A DNA stretch of 64,000 nt from Sciurus carolinensis (Eukaryota > Chordata > Mammalia > Rodentia > Sciuridae), in contig NC_062221.1 in assembly GCF_902686445.1 (NCBI RefSeq), forward strand, positions 37,774,575 through 37,838,574, in the 5' to 3' direction. Numbering within the stretch: the first letter of the stretch is position 1; each line of letters starts with the position of its first letter. Shown here in pieces: positions 48,020 through 59,455 of this stretch. The translations under genes were made by a program, and so were the position numbers. Under the pieces are notes generated by a model, which did not search any database, was not told the DNA's origin, and saw nothing but the letters and a program-made list of their open reading frames with translations.

Positions 48020-48355
48020 GATCTGACATGGAATGTTTCAACTTACAATTGCTTTACTATATGATAATGCTAAAGTGATATGCAGTCAATAGAAAACAGA
48101 CTTTGAATTTTGAATATTGATCTTTTCCCAGTCTAGCAAAGGTAATGCTTTATTCTCTTTTGATATTTGGCAGACTGTGAACCACAGCTTACAGGGTAAG
48201 TCATACAAGGGTAAATGATACTCTACAGTGTGCTTTCTTATCAAGCCATTATGTTCAGCAGTTGAAGTGCACTTAATGCATTTTGACTTAAAATATTTTC
48301 AACTTAACAATGCATTTATTGGGATATAACCTAATAGGTAAGTCAAGAAGCATCT
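48020..48355 (+). mobile_element. Tigger-like DNA transposon remnant
   Basis: Non-autonomous-looking element with 'gatatgcagtcaatagaaaa' and an end 'ggtaagtcaagaagcatcta'. Its terminal sequences are homologous, in reverse complement, to 61155-61505, and each element has inverted-repeat-like ends built on 'ttgacttac'. Assignment to the mammalian Tigger/TcMar group is from memory. Confidence 0.6.
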
Positions 48356-48855
48356 AAATTTGTTAATATTTCCTTTAATATCCTTGGGATTTTAAATAAG
48401 AATTTCAAAAGGAATTTTTCGTATTTTTTCATAATGTATGAATACATTTACTTTATTCTTTGTGAAATATCTATGTACTTGTCTCAGTATTATTTATTTA
48501 AAAATTTATTATTTTTAACTGATATAAGATGTCATATTTAATTTCTATATGGATCCACATCAATTTCCAGGAATTTTTTCTATTTGATTGGTCTGTTTTC
48601 CATGCACTGTTATCATATTTTTAGCATATTGTTTTAATGGAAAAAATTTTTATTGCAAGTCTGACTTTATAGCTAGTAGATATTACACCTTTTTGTTACT
48701 CACACGTTTCTAATCATCCTTGTCTTTTATAATAAACTTTAGCATGAAATTGCCTCTTTCCATAAATATTCACTCTTATTGTAGTTGAATTAAACATGAA
48801 ACTTATCTTAGAAAAAGTTAGCTATTTTGTGACATCTAGGCATTACAAAATAGTA
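48356..48855. other. No gene recognised
   Basis: AT-rich intergenic DNA with no identifiable feature. Confidence 0.5.
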
Positions 48856-48856
48856 T

Positions 48857-49075
48857 GGCTGGGCACGGTGGTCCATGCCTGTAATACCAGGAGGATCTCG
48901 AGTTCAAGGCCAGCCTCAGCAACTTAGTGAGTCCCTAGCAACTCAGTGAGATCATGTCTCTAAGTAAAATACCAAAAGGGACTGGGGATGTGACTTAGTG
49001 GTTAAGTACCCAGGGTTCAATCTCCAGTTAAAAAAAAAAAAAAAAAAAAACAACAACAACAACAAAAAAAAAAAC
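48857..49075 (+). repeat. SINE, B1 plus ID composite (squirrel type)
   Basis: Begins 'ggctgggcacggtggtccat', lacks part of the left half after 'cctgtaatacc', then runs through 'ctctaagtaaaataccaaaa' into the ID half 'gggactggggatgtgactta'. It ends in a long A tail with CAA repeats (49029-49074). The homogeneous tail suggests a relatively recent insertion. Confidence 0.9.
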
Positions 49076-49638
49076 CACAGCATCTATTGTTTCATTAAGT
49101 ACATTTGTGTGTCTTTCAGAAATGAATTAAAATGAAGGTAGGATGAATACGAATACATCTACCCCAAAAAACACATTATCCTCCTTTATTAAAAACTAAA
49201 GGAAATTCATAAAGAAACGTCCAGAAACAGGAAATTTTAACACATCACTTATAAGGCAGGACAGGTAGACAAGTAAAAATATAGCAAAAAAAAAAAAAAA
49301 AGTAGGACTTATGAGATATTTTGAACACCAAGCCCTGATAAACAAAAATTCAACTTCTCATGTGAACGAAAAACAACAACATTACATATATTGAATCTTA
49401 ATGAAAACTCTGGTAGTTTCTATAAATTAGAAATTGCAACTAACCCTATACCACAATGCAGTAAAACTGACAACTATTGCTATCCCTATTTTCTTGGGAT
49501 AATTGTGGGTTAGCCCTAATTCTTTCCCTAATTTTGGTAATGACTTTTACTTTGCTATCTCTGGCTTTTTAAAATTAAGAGCTTTGATATTTTAAAGCAA
49601 TTTTCCTGATTTTTAAAAATTTTTATTTGTTTATTTTA
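49076..49638. other. No gene recognised
   Basis: AT-rich intergenic DNA with an A run at 49287-49301; no identifiable feature. Confidence 0.5.
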
Positions 49639-49639
49639 T

Positions 49640-49900
49640 TCTTAATTTAATTTTTTATTTTTACAGACTACATTTTGATTCATTGTACACAAATAGGGTA
49701 CAACTTTCCATTTCTATGACTGTACACAATGTAGAGTCACAACATTCATGTAATCATACATATACATGGGGTAATATTGTGTTTCATTCTACTATCTTCC
49801 CTTCCCTCACTCCCTCCCGCCTCATTTTCCTCTACACCATCCAAAGTTCCTTCATTCTTCTCTCTCAGGCCTCCGCCACCCCCCCCATCGTTATGTATCG
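49640..49900 (-). mobile_element. L1 3'UTR fragment
   Basis: On the plus strand 'tgtaatcatacatatacatg' and the C/T-rich block 49795-49885 are the reverse complement of the L1 3'UTR seen at 14560-14720 (purine-rich block, then the 'catatgtatgattaca' segment). No ORF2 sequence. Confidence 0.75.
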
Positions 49901-49904
49901 TCAT

Positions 49905-50115
49905 TAATTTATTTATTTTCTGTGCTGAGAATTGAGCCCAGCGGCACTTAACTACTAAGTCACATCTCCAGCACGTTTTATTTTTTATTTCAAGGCAGAG
50001 TACCACTAAATTGCTTAAGGCCTCGCTTAATTCTGAGGCTGGCCTTAAAGTTGTGATTTTCCTACCTCTGCCTCCAGAGCCCCTAGGATTACAGGCTTGC
50101 TTCCCCTCGCCAGGC
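49905..50115 (-). repeat. SINE, B1 plus ID composite
   Basis: Reverse orientation: ID half first on the plus strand ('gagaattgagcccagcggca', 'ctaagtcacatctccagcac'), then the B1 half ending 'ggattacaggcttgcttccc'. It forms an inverted pair with the SINE at 50147. Confidence 0.88.
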
Positions 50116-50146
50116 GGAGGAACTGTTTTATCTTTATTAAACCGTT

Positions 50147-50330
50147 GAGCTAGGCGTGGTGGCGCAGACCTGTAATCCCAGCAGCTAGGGAGGCTGAGGC
50201 AGGAGGACCAAAAGTTCAAAGCTAGTCTCAGCAAAAGGGAAGCACTAAGCAATTTAGTGAGACCTTGTCTCTAAATAAAAAATAGAAAAAATGGTCGGGG
50301 ATGTAGCTCTAAACACTGCTGCATCCAGAC
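50147..50330 (+). repeat. SINE, B1 plus ID composite
   Basis: 'gagctaggcgtggtggcgca' and 'gggaggctgaggcaggagga' mark the left half; 'gtcggggatgtagctctaaa' is a truncated right half. About 31 bp separates it from the oppositely oriented SINE. Confidence 0.9.
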
Positions 50331-50341
50331 CTGAGATTTGG

Positions 50342-50343
<2 letters not shown>

Positions 50344-50384
<41 letters not shown>
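50344..50384 (+). repeat. (GT)n microsatellite
   Basis: About 20 uninterrupted GT units, followed by a G-rich patch. Adjacent to the tail of the preceding SINE. Confidence 0.97.
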
Positions 50385-50385
<1 letters not shown>

Positions 50386-50405
50386 TGGGGGAGAGGGTCA
50401 TTTAA

Positions 50406-50440
50406 GATCCAAACCAAACCATAATGCTTTGGTTTGGATC
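50406..50440. repeat. 13-bp perfect inverted repeat
   Basis: Arm GATCCAAACCAAA (50406-50418), 9-base loop, arm TTTGGTTTGGATC (50428-50440). The stem has no mismatch. ATAATGC follows as a direct repeat (50421-50427 and 50441-50447). No terminator role is expected in mammalian DNA. Confidence 0.93.
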
Positions 50441-50569
50441 ATAATGCATGTATCTATGCCTCCCCCACTTCACTCTGGCATTAGCTAATTGTTTTACTGT
50501 CACTATATTTTGCATTATCTGAAATTCACACAGTAGGTAGTCTTTATAGACTTTTTTCTTTATTACAAA

Positions 50570-50700
50570 TATGTACTTATTTTCCTCCATGATTTTTCAT
50601 CACTGGGTATCTCATTTCTTCTGGTTGTTGAATAATACTCCACTGTATGAATATACCATGGTTTAGTTATTCATTACTGAAGTTCATCTTAACAATTTTT
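50570..50700 (-). mobile_element. Old L1 3' fragment
   Basis: 'ttgttgaataatactccact' and 'tatgaatataccatggttta' are the reverse complement of the ORF2 C-terminal region (the 'YYSTI'-like segment) of ancient L1. It probably belongs with 51316-51535, separated by a SINE and unrecognised sequence. Confidence 0.65.
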
Positions 50701-50704
50701 GACT

Positions 50705-50897
50705 TTTCTTTTGTTTTGTTTTGTACTGCTGATGGAACCTGTGGGTATTTTATCACTCACCTACTTCTCTGGCCACTGTTATGTTTTATTCTGAGATAGG
50801 ATCTTACTAAGTTGCTGAGGCTGACCTTGAGCTTGTGATCCTTGTGCCTCAGCCTTCCAAGCTACTACCATTACAGGCATGCATCACTAGGCCCACC
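50705..50897 (-). repeat. SINE, B1 plus ID composite
   Basis: Reverse orientation; 'gatcttactaagttgctgag' and 'cattacaggcatgcatcact' mark the B1 half. The ID half (50730-50780) is diverged and the TTTTG-repeat at 50707-50728 is the tail. Confidence 0.85.
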
Positions 50898-51315
50898 TCA
50901 TGTAAACTATTAATGTGAAGATGTACCAGAAACATTCACAGAAATAACCTAACAGGAAGATTGGTGGTAAATACTCTAAAAATATCAGAGGAAAGGAGAA
51001 AAAACAATGTTGGTGATTGCTATTATTTGATTTTCAAGTTGTCTTGGGAAGTCATTTGGAGACTTGAAGGTAATGGTCTATGGGGGTGAATGTGTTTGCT
51101 GAATTTGAAGAACAGAAAGAAGGCGCATTTGACTAGAGATGAAGCCAGAATGGTGCTGAGACAGATTATTTTATACCTCCCAGGTGTGTTATTTCGTGTT
51201 ACTGTGTGTAGATGGAAGCATTTATCCACAGGTGTGTGTTATAGAGGCCAGCAATTTAGGACACTTTTTTTAAAAAAAGCTACTATATATGTTTGTGTGC
51301 AAGATTTTATGTGGG
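50898..51315. other. No gene recognised
   Basis: Intergenic DNA. Short open frames only. Confidence 0.5.
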
Positions 51316-51535
51316 CTACATCTTCAGATCATTTGAATAACTGCTTAGGTATATGATTGCTGGATCATATAGTAGGCCTATGATTAACTTCGTAAGAAAC
51401 TGCCAAACTGTCTTCCAAAGTGACTGAGCCACTTTGCATTGCAACCAGCAACAAATGAGTCTAATTGTCTCTTGTCTTTGCCAACATTTTAACTTAGGAG
51501 TTTTCTGCAATTTAGCAATTCTAGTAGATGTGTAA
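51316..51535 (-). mobile_element. Old L1 ORF2 C-terminal fragment
   Basis: On the minus strand the reading 'QSLWKTVWQFLTKL' with a preceding Cys-rich segment matches the C-terminal domain of L1 ORF2, as also seen at 14090-14150 in the young copy. Degraded, no upstream coding sequence. Confidence 0.8.
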
Positions 51536-51826
51536 GTAATATGTAATTTTTATCTTTGATGCTTTTGTTGTCTTTATTTCCCTGACATTTCTTTATCCAT
51601 TTAGTTTTAGTTTTTCCAAAGCACTGTGTTTTAGATATTTCTCATATATAGAGAGCAGACCTGAGTTTCGTTTTATAATCAAAACTGAAAAAATTTATTT
51701 ATTTTAATTGAAAAAATAACTGTTAACAATTACATAACCTTGCTTTTGCTATCAACTTTTATAAAGTATTTTATAATTGAGTGCATAATGTAAATAATTT
51801 CTATAATTCTTAACTAAAATGTTTGT
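51536..51826. other. No gene recognised
   Basis: AT-rich intergenic DNA. Confidence 0.5.
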
Positions 51827-51955
51827 TGAATTTTTTTTTTTTTTTTTTTTTTTTGGTAATGGGGATTGAACTAAGGGGTGCTTAACCAGTGAGCCACATC
51901 TCCAGTTCTCTGTGTATGTATATATATATATTTTTTTTTTTGAGACAGAGTGAAA
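51827..51955 (-). repeat. ID-half SINE fragment
   Basis: A 24-base T run (51831-51854), then 'ggtaatggggattgaactaa' and 'ccagtgagccacatctccag', the reverse complement of the ID right half, then a TA/T-rich linker. Long pure tail suggests a recent, truncated insertion. Confidence 0.82.
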
Positions 51956-53582
51956 TGTATTATTTTTAAATACACTTAAATTAATTATTGTCACATAGTT
52001 AGGTTTATAATTTTTTTCCAGTAACGTCCTTTGAACTTGCACCTTTCAAATTTGTTAATCATAATTTTCTTCTTTATATTTTACTATCATATTTATTCAC
52101 TTTTTAATTGATTCCTGTAATTTAAAACATACTTTTTCCAAATTCTTAGCACCTACTAATTATTAGTTTGAGAATGAGAAATAATAATTCAGAGGAATTC
52201 TTGGAAATTTCCAAGTCAGAAAGTATTCTTTATTATTGTAATGTATTATTCATATTTCAAATAGGTAAAAAATAAGTTTACAATGATTTATACATTGAGT
52301 ACTGGAAAATTATTGAACAGTGATAAGTGCCTATATAATGGATCAAATAACATGGTATTTGGATATCCAGCAAGATTAATAGCACCATACGGAATCACAT
52401 GACATAATTGCATTAAGGACACTTTTCCCCCCATAAGATTTATATAAAGTATACAACATGTACACATTTGTTAACGTTCATTATATTTGCAGAAATTATT
52501 GATTATTACTAGTTGATGGTCATTTAAAACCCTGTAACCATTGCAATTTCTTCTTGTATCTGGTCACTATTATTACATGCTTTCACATATAAAAAGGTAA
52601 GGTTTTTATTTTCATTTCTAAATTAATAGCTTCTTTATAATTAATGAAAACATAATTTCAGAATATATTTTGTACAAATTCCTCAAGAAAAAAAACAGCA
52701 ACAGCTTAATGACAGAAAATAAAGTCACAACAAAATACATATTGTTACAAACCTTTTTTGAAGGTTTCCTATACTTATTATCCAGGAATTTCCAGTTAAA
52801 CAGGTAAAATCAAGTTGTCTGAGATCCTCTTTTTAAATGGAATAACATAATAAATGAGTTACTTAGTCAAAGAAATGTTAATTCAATTTTTATTTAATAA
52901 GTTCTATATTTTGCTTAATTCTATTTGAGGTCAGTTTTTCTACTAATACATATAGTGTATCATTATTTAAATGGAGTTTTCTATCACTGTTTATTCATAA
53001 TAAAGATAGTAAACCTCAACGTATACTTACAACCTTATGCAAAATTAACTCAAATTGGAATGCTTGAATGAAAGTGTGAAATAAATAAAATATTTTGAAG
53101 AATAAATAGTAGAAAACCTTTGATACCTAGGACTTGAAAATAACTTTTAGCCAAGACACCAGGAGAAAGATCCATATAAGAAAAAAAATGGATAAGTTGG
53201 ACTTCATCAAAATTAAAAAAAAAAATAAATAACCACTAGGGGGATTAGGTGAAGGGCACATATTAAAATCCTATCCCATTTACAACATTTGTAAATCTGT
53301 AATTATTTGAAAATTGCAAGTTTTTAAAAAATTATACATGTTACTGTAAAGACAAAAGCTTTAAAAATGTTAAGGAAGAAAAAATTAAAATAATATTGAA
53401 TGATCATTACTATTTTTGAAAGATCATTATACTGTTAATATTTTAATGCACTCTACTGTCTTTTCTGTTAGCAATTCATAAAGTTGAATTCATATTGCTT
53501 ATTATGGATAAAATGAAATCATTTAGTGACTTGTTACTGTGTTTACAGTTAATCTTTTCCTATAAGAGTGAGAACTTTTCAT
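51956..53582. other. No gene recognised
   Basis: AT-rich intergenic DNA with no gene or nameable repeat. Confidence 0.5.
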
Positions 53583-54815
53583 TTTTTTAAAAAAATATTG
53601 ATGTATTATAATAGTAAAATTCATTGTGATATATTCATATTTGCTCAAAACATAATTAGTCAATTCCATTCCCAGGTACTTCCCTTTTCTCTTACCTCCT
53701 CCCTCACTGTGATCTTCTTCCTTTACTGATCTTCTACTTTCATGAAATCACTTTTTTTTCCATTTTTCTCTCCAATTTCCAAATACAAGAAAAAAAATCA
53801 TCATATGACTCTTGATTTTCTGAGTTTGGCTTATTTCACTTAATATAATGCTGTTACTTTACATCCATTTTACTGTAAATGACATAATTTCAGCCTTCTT
53901 TATGACTGAGTCAAGCTCCATTGTGCATATATAGCAAATTTTCTTTATCCATTTAACTCTTGATGGAGACCAAAGCCAATTCCATAACTTGTTTATTGTG
54001 AATCATGTAGCTATAAACATGGATATTTATGTATTCTATTCTATGCTGAGTTTAGTTCTTTTTAATATATACCAAGGATTGGTATAACTGGGGCATATAA
54101 TGGTTCCATTTCTTATCTTCAAAGAAATTCCATCTGATTTCCATAGTGGTCATACTAATTTATGGTCCTACCAACAATATGTAAGTGTACCTTATTCCCC
54201 ACATCCTCACCAGCATCTATTATTATTTGTATTCTTGATGATGCCATTCTAACTGAAGTAAGAAGAAATCTCAGTGTAGTTTTAATTTGCATTTCCCTAA
54301 TTACTAAGGCTGTTGAACAAATTCTCCTATATTTTATTTTGGAAACATGTCTGTTTGGTTTATTTGTCCATGTATTGATTGAATTTCTATTATTTTTGTA
54401 GTTACGTTTTTGAGTTCTTTATATATTGCTGATATACATACTCTGTCATTAGAATTTGCTCTCTTCATGCCATTTGTCATCTCCATCATTTGCAGAAGAT
54501 TTTTAATTTAATATCCTCCATTTTATTCTTGGTATTAATTTCTGGACTTTATGAGTCCTATTGGGGAAGTTATTGCGGGCACCTGTATGTTGCAGTGTTG
54601 ACTCATGGTTTTTTCTTACATTTTAAAAGTTTCTGGCCTAATTCCTAGGTCTTTGTTCTACTTTGAGTTGACTTTGGGCAGAGTGAGAGACAAGGATCTA
54701 ATTTCATTCTTCTGCATTAGGGATACCCAATTTTTCTCAGCACCATTAGTTAATAAGGGTGTTTTTCTGCAATGTATGTGTTTAGTGCCTTTGTGAAGAA
54801 TCATATGATTTTATC
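53583..54815 (-). mobile_element. L1 3' end (ORF2 tail and 3'UTR)
   Basis: Reverse orientation: 3'UTR on the left (53583-53800), then ORF2 C-terminal sequence (53800-54815) with landmarks such as 'ccaccatccttctcac'-like 54195-54215 and 'gagtgagagacaaggatcta'-like 54680-54700, shared with the L1s at 13032 and 31330. Diverged with many stops. Confidence 0.8.
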
Positions 54816-55010
54816 TTTGAAGGGAAATGTTTATTTTCAAACAAATCTTCTATGCAAAATGTTGTAACCAGATTATAAACATTTCTTTTTCATTGCTCAC
54901 ATCCTATTTGTAAAAGCATTATATTTTGCAATGTGTTAACTACATTGTGCCAAAAGGGAAAAAATAAAAACAACAGAAAATAGAATAGCTTTTGGTTTTT
55001 AATTTTTGTG
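54816..55010. other. No gene recognised
   Basis: Short AT-rich interval. Confidence 0.5.
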
Positions 55011-55102
55011 TATTTATTTTTTGTCATGCAGGAGACTGAAACCAAGACCTTGTATATGCAGAGTGAGTGATCTACCACTGAAGCTAAATTCCAAGTCCAA
55101 CT
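55011..55102 (-). repeat. ID-like SINE fragment
   Basis: 'caggagactgaaaccaagac' and 'agtgatctaccactgaagct' are the diverged reverse complement of ID/tRNA-derived SINE sequence. Confidence 0.7.
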
Positions 55103-56058
55103 GCATTATAGTTTGTTGAAAGTAGATCAAATAATTTTTAATTTAAAATTTTGTGTGAATGATTAAATAAGAATAGACTCTCCTAAACATCTCAACATCT
55201 TATATATTTGTGGCAGAAAGAAAATTTATGTACACATATATATGTGTGTGTGTATCTGTATTATGTGGTTTAAAATATCTGTATAACACAACTACTAATA
55301 TTTGTACAACACTAATATAGATGTCTACAATGTGAATGACTGATTAATTAATGACAAGATTAAAAGTGAATAAAATATAAACAAAAACCCAATTATCTAC
55401 TCAGAACTTACTATGTTTATTAAAGTGTTGGATATTATGGGTAGTGGCTGTAGGAGGAAAATAAGAGATATGGAAAATGTTTGCTTTTATTCAAGAGTTA
55501 TTTTGGTTAATTATTCAAAAAGAAATATAGCAATAACAACAACCAAAAACAAGATAATGGGAAATACAATTCAATGGTAATATTTTAGTACCTTCCGGTA
55601 AATTGCACTGCGGACCGTAACTGCTTATCATGATTAGTAAAATAATAAGACTAAAAGTTAGTTTATCACTTTTCAAAGTCATAAGAGCAGGGATATCATT
55701 GTGGAGATAAAGCTTTCCTGGTACTTGTCAATATAATATAGAAATACAGAGAGAGTCAAGACAGAGGGATGCACTTGGAAAAAATTACCATCACTCATGC
55801 CAGAAGATAACCTCCACTAAGGTGGATAGTGCTGTCTTGTTTGTCCTACGGAGACTGCAATACAGTGAATATAGAGAAAAAGATAAATATTTAAATGATT
55901 ATTTTCAATGTAGAACATAAAATTTAAATAAAATATGATCCAGAAGAATGAAATGTATTCCAGTTGAAGAAAAGTCTTCACATTTAAGGTATACTCGATT
56001 CATTTTTGAAAGAATAGTGTCTTCAACAAATAGTGTTAGAAAAACCATGTATCTGCTT
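55103..56058. other. No gene recognised
   Basis: AT-rich intergenic DNA with a short TA/TG run near 55233-55252. Confidence 0.5.
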
Positions 56059-56059
56059 G

Positions 56060-57050
56060 TAAATACATGAAATTAAACCCACATCTTTCAGCATATGTAT
56101 ATATATTATAATACTCAGTGTGAGAAAATGCCTGTGAATGAAGCCTCTGACCTGAAGTTAATATCCAAAATATATAAGACATGCAAAATAGCAATATCAA
56201 AGAAAAAATAATAAAATATAAAAAGGATTAAAATGGGCAATATACTTAAGAATTAGGTCCCAGAAGAAGACATACAAATGACTAATAGGCATGTGACATA
56301 ATGCCCAATATCACTAATCATCATGCAAACTACAGTGAGATATCACCTCAGTCCAATAAAAATGGTTATGATAAAAAATGACAAAATATCACCAGTGTTG
56401 ACACAGATGTGGTAAAATGAAAACACTCTCATATTCTTGCCAGGAATGTAAAAATTAGTACAGCCATAGTAGGAAACAGTATTAAGCTTCCAAGAACTTA
56501 GAAATACAGGGCCTGTGAGTATAATTCAGTGTTAAAATGCTTGCCTAACATATATGAGCCCCTAGGTTTGATCCCAACACTACAATCAATCCATCCATCA
56601 ATCAATAAATAAGCAAATAGATAATATAGTGCTACTGCATGACTCAGCAATATATAAATAGCTGTATGTCCCAAGAAAATGAAGTCAGTTTGTCAGAAAA
56701 CCTACACTTCCATGTTTATTATAGCACTATAACAATAACTGAGGGGAAAAAAAAAAACACCATTTAATCTGTCAATTGATGATGGCATAAATAAAATGTG
56801 ATAAATTTGCATAAAGGAATATTTTTATGACTATAAAAGAACATTGGTGGAATATGAATAATCCCATTAGCTATTACATTTAAAAAACTAAGCCAGGCAC
56901 AGGAAGATTGGTGCCACATGATTTCACTCTTGTAAAATCTAAAATAGTTGAACTCATAGAAGTAGAGGGTAGAATGATGGTTATCAAATTCTAAGATCTT
57001 TAGGGGTCAGGGGATTTGGGGTGTGCTGGTTAAAATATACACACTTAACA
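56060..57050 (+). mobile_element. Old L1 3' region
   Basis: 56060-56505 follows ORF2 and 56635-57000 the ORF2 tail and 3'UTR of an ancient L1 (e.g. 'actacagtgagatatcacct' and 'gatttcactcttgtaaaatc'). An ID SINE at 56510-56633 splits it. Non-coding. Confidence 0.75.
56510..56633 (+). repeat. ID SINE inside old L1
   Basis: 'gggcctgtgagtataattca' and 'ctaggtttgatcccaacact' are diverged ID A- and B-box regions; the tail is an ATCA/ATAA-type simple repeat. L1 sequence resumes on both sides. Confidence 0.85.
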
Positions 57051-57084
57051 GGACAACTGTAAAGTTAGGCTCTATTGGGCAGAC

Positions 57085-57765
57085 TGATGACTGTCATTGA
57101 GGATCAGACAACAGTCTGGTCTTAGCTGGGTCACCTTCTTGTTTCCTTTTGTCTACGGTCTGAAACCATGAGCTGAAAATGTTAAATAGAAAATTACAGA
57201 AACAAATATTCACTTTTTAAAACGTTCTAGGTTATGAGTATTGTGATGAGTACTTCACCATTCTGCTCTACCCCAGGGGGAGAGGTAACCATCCTGTGTC
57301 CAGCATATTTGCACAGTCTGACCACACTCCTAAAAGTCACTTGGCAGACCCTCAGTTACCAGATCCACTGCTGCCACACTTGAGTTCTTGGGCTCAAGCA
57401 AGAAGTTCAGTACTAGCCTGATGCCACGTCACGGGGCTTTCAGCTCACTCAGGGCACTACACAGGCACCATCTTACCACAGGGTGCTTATGTTTCAACAA
57501 GATGTCTTAATAGAGACAGACCACATTCATGTAAATTTTTGCTATTACAACATGTTGTTATGATGGTTCTCTTTTATTTTTAGCTATTATTAATCTCTTA
57601 CTATGCTTAATTAAATTGTATCATATATATGCATCATATATGTAAAAATATATAGAGAGAGAAGTAGGAAAAACAGTACCTCTAGTGTTCAGTACTGTCT
57701 GTGCTTTCTGGAAGTCCCTGGGGGTCTTAGAACATATCCCCTGAAGACAGGAGGGGATACCATAT
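57085..57765 (+). mobile_element. Tigger-like DNA transposon remnant
   Basis: The left part has 'gtctacggtctgaaaccatg' and 'ccatcctgtgtccagcatat'; the right end has 'ctgggggtcttagaacatat' and 'cccctgaagacaggagggga'. These recall the ends of a mammalian Tigger family with a degraded or deleted transposase between them. Family subname not certain. Confidence 0.65.
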
Positions 57766-58194
57766 ATTGTATTCTTGAAAAATGCAAAGGATGTGGACAT
57801 TAGATGCACTCCCCACTAAAATGATAATAATATTAGTTAATGTACTTGCTAATTAGCTAGATTTAATCATTTCACAACGTACATATACTTCCAAACATAT
57901 TGTACATGATAAGTAGATACATAAAAATTTGTATTAATATAAAGATTTAAAGAAGACAATTTATTGTCTTATTAAAATTAGATATTAGAGTGTATATTTT
58001 TCAAGACAGAATATAAAAACTAAAAAATAGCAAATAATGCCATGGCATGTTTGGAGAATAGTGAATAATCTAGTAGGTGTTGGAAGTTATGAGAAATGAT
58101 GCTATAATTTCAGGTTAGGTTTCAGAGTGGGGAAAAGGTTCTCCACAAGACCTTGAGATGATAAGTGATATGATTAAATATCATATGATAAAAA
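57766..58194. other. No gene recognised
   Basis: AT-rich intergenic DNA. Confidence 0.5.
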
Positions 58195-58195
58195 T

Positions 58196-59455
58196 ATATG
58201 GTGTTACTCCATCATATAGGTGCAGGCATCAACTTCCTCAATAAGATCCCTAACGTGCAAGTAATAAAACTAAGAATCAATAAGATGTCATCAAATCAAA
58301 ACGTTTCTGTGCAGTGAAAGCGATTGTTAAAAGAGTAAAGAGACAGTCAATGGAATGGGAAATAATTTTTGCAATTACTCCTATGACAGGGGATTAATAT
58401 CCAGAATATATAAAGATCTCAAAAATCTCAATGACAAAAAAGAATAACCCAATCAATAAATGTTCAAAAGAACTAAACAAATTTATCAAGAGAAGAAACA
58501 CAAAAGTCAACAAATACATGAAAAAAATGTTCAACATCTCTAGCATCAGGGAAATGTAATTTAAAACTAAACTAAGATTTCATCTCACTCCAGTCAGAAT
58601 GGCAATGATTAAGAACACAAATGATAATGCTGGTGAGGATGTGAAGGACAAGGAACAGTTGTACTTTGTTGGTGGGACTGCTCACTGGTACAACCACTAT
58701 GAAAATCCACATAAAGATTCCTCAAAAAACATGGAATGGAACCACCATATGACCCAGCTATCCCACTCTGCTAGTATTTATCTAAAAGAACTAAAATCAA
58801 CATAATATACTGACACAGCCCTTTCAATGATTATAGCAACACAGTTCACAGTTGCCAAACTATGGAATTAATCCAGATGCTCATCAATATATGAATAGAT
58901 CAAGAAAATGTGTATAGATATACAATGGATTTATACTCAATCTTAAAGGAGAATGAAATAATGGCATTTTCCAGTAAATGGATGGAAATGGAGAAAAACA
59001 TGCTAAGTGAAATAGGCCAGACTCAGAAAATCAGGACTCAAATGTTTTCTCTCACATGTGGAATCTAGAGAAAAATAAGGGAAAGAAGGTGGTCAGGGAA
59101 GGGGTCAGATATCATAAAGATATAGGGAATACAGTATAGTAGAAGGAAAAGAGAGTGAGGGAAGAGAGAATGGGAAGAAATATGCAATGCATTTCACAAA
59201 ATCTGGTTCTACACCTATATAAATATACCAAAGGGGATTTCACCTTTATTTATATGTAGAAAATACCAATCAAAAATAAACAAATAAAGGAGTTAAAGGA
59301 AAATCAGTAGAGGAGGGAGAAAAGAGGGAAGAAGGAGGGGAGGAAAAAGAGGTGGGATGGGGATTGAAATCTAATTCCTTAGATGTATGATTTTGTCAAA
59401 ATGAACCCAAGTGCTATGTATAATTATAATGGTCTAATAAAATTTTTTTTAAAAT
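58196..59455 (+). mobile_element. L1 3' end (ORF2 tail and 3'UTR)
   Basis: ORF2 3' sequence (58196-59060, including 'gatttcatctcactccagtc' and 'aatggcaatgattaagaaca', equivalent to 13990-14030) is followed by a 3'UTR with a purine-rich block (59080-59360) and AATAAAATTTT at the end. Frameshifts break ORF2. 5'-truncated. Confidence 0.85.

Noticed and set aside
50291..50488. Open frame with a Cys-Val repeat
   Set aside because: It translates the (GT)n microsatellite.
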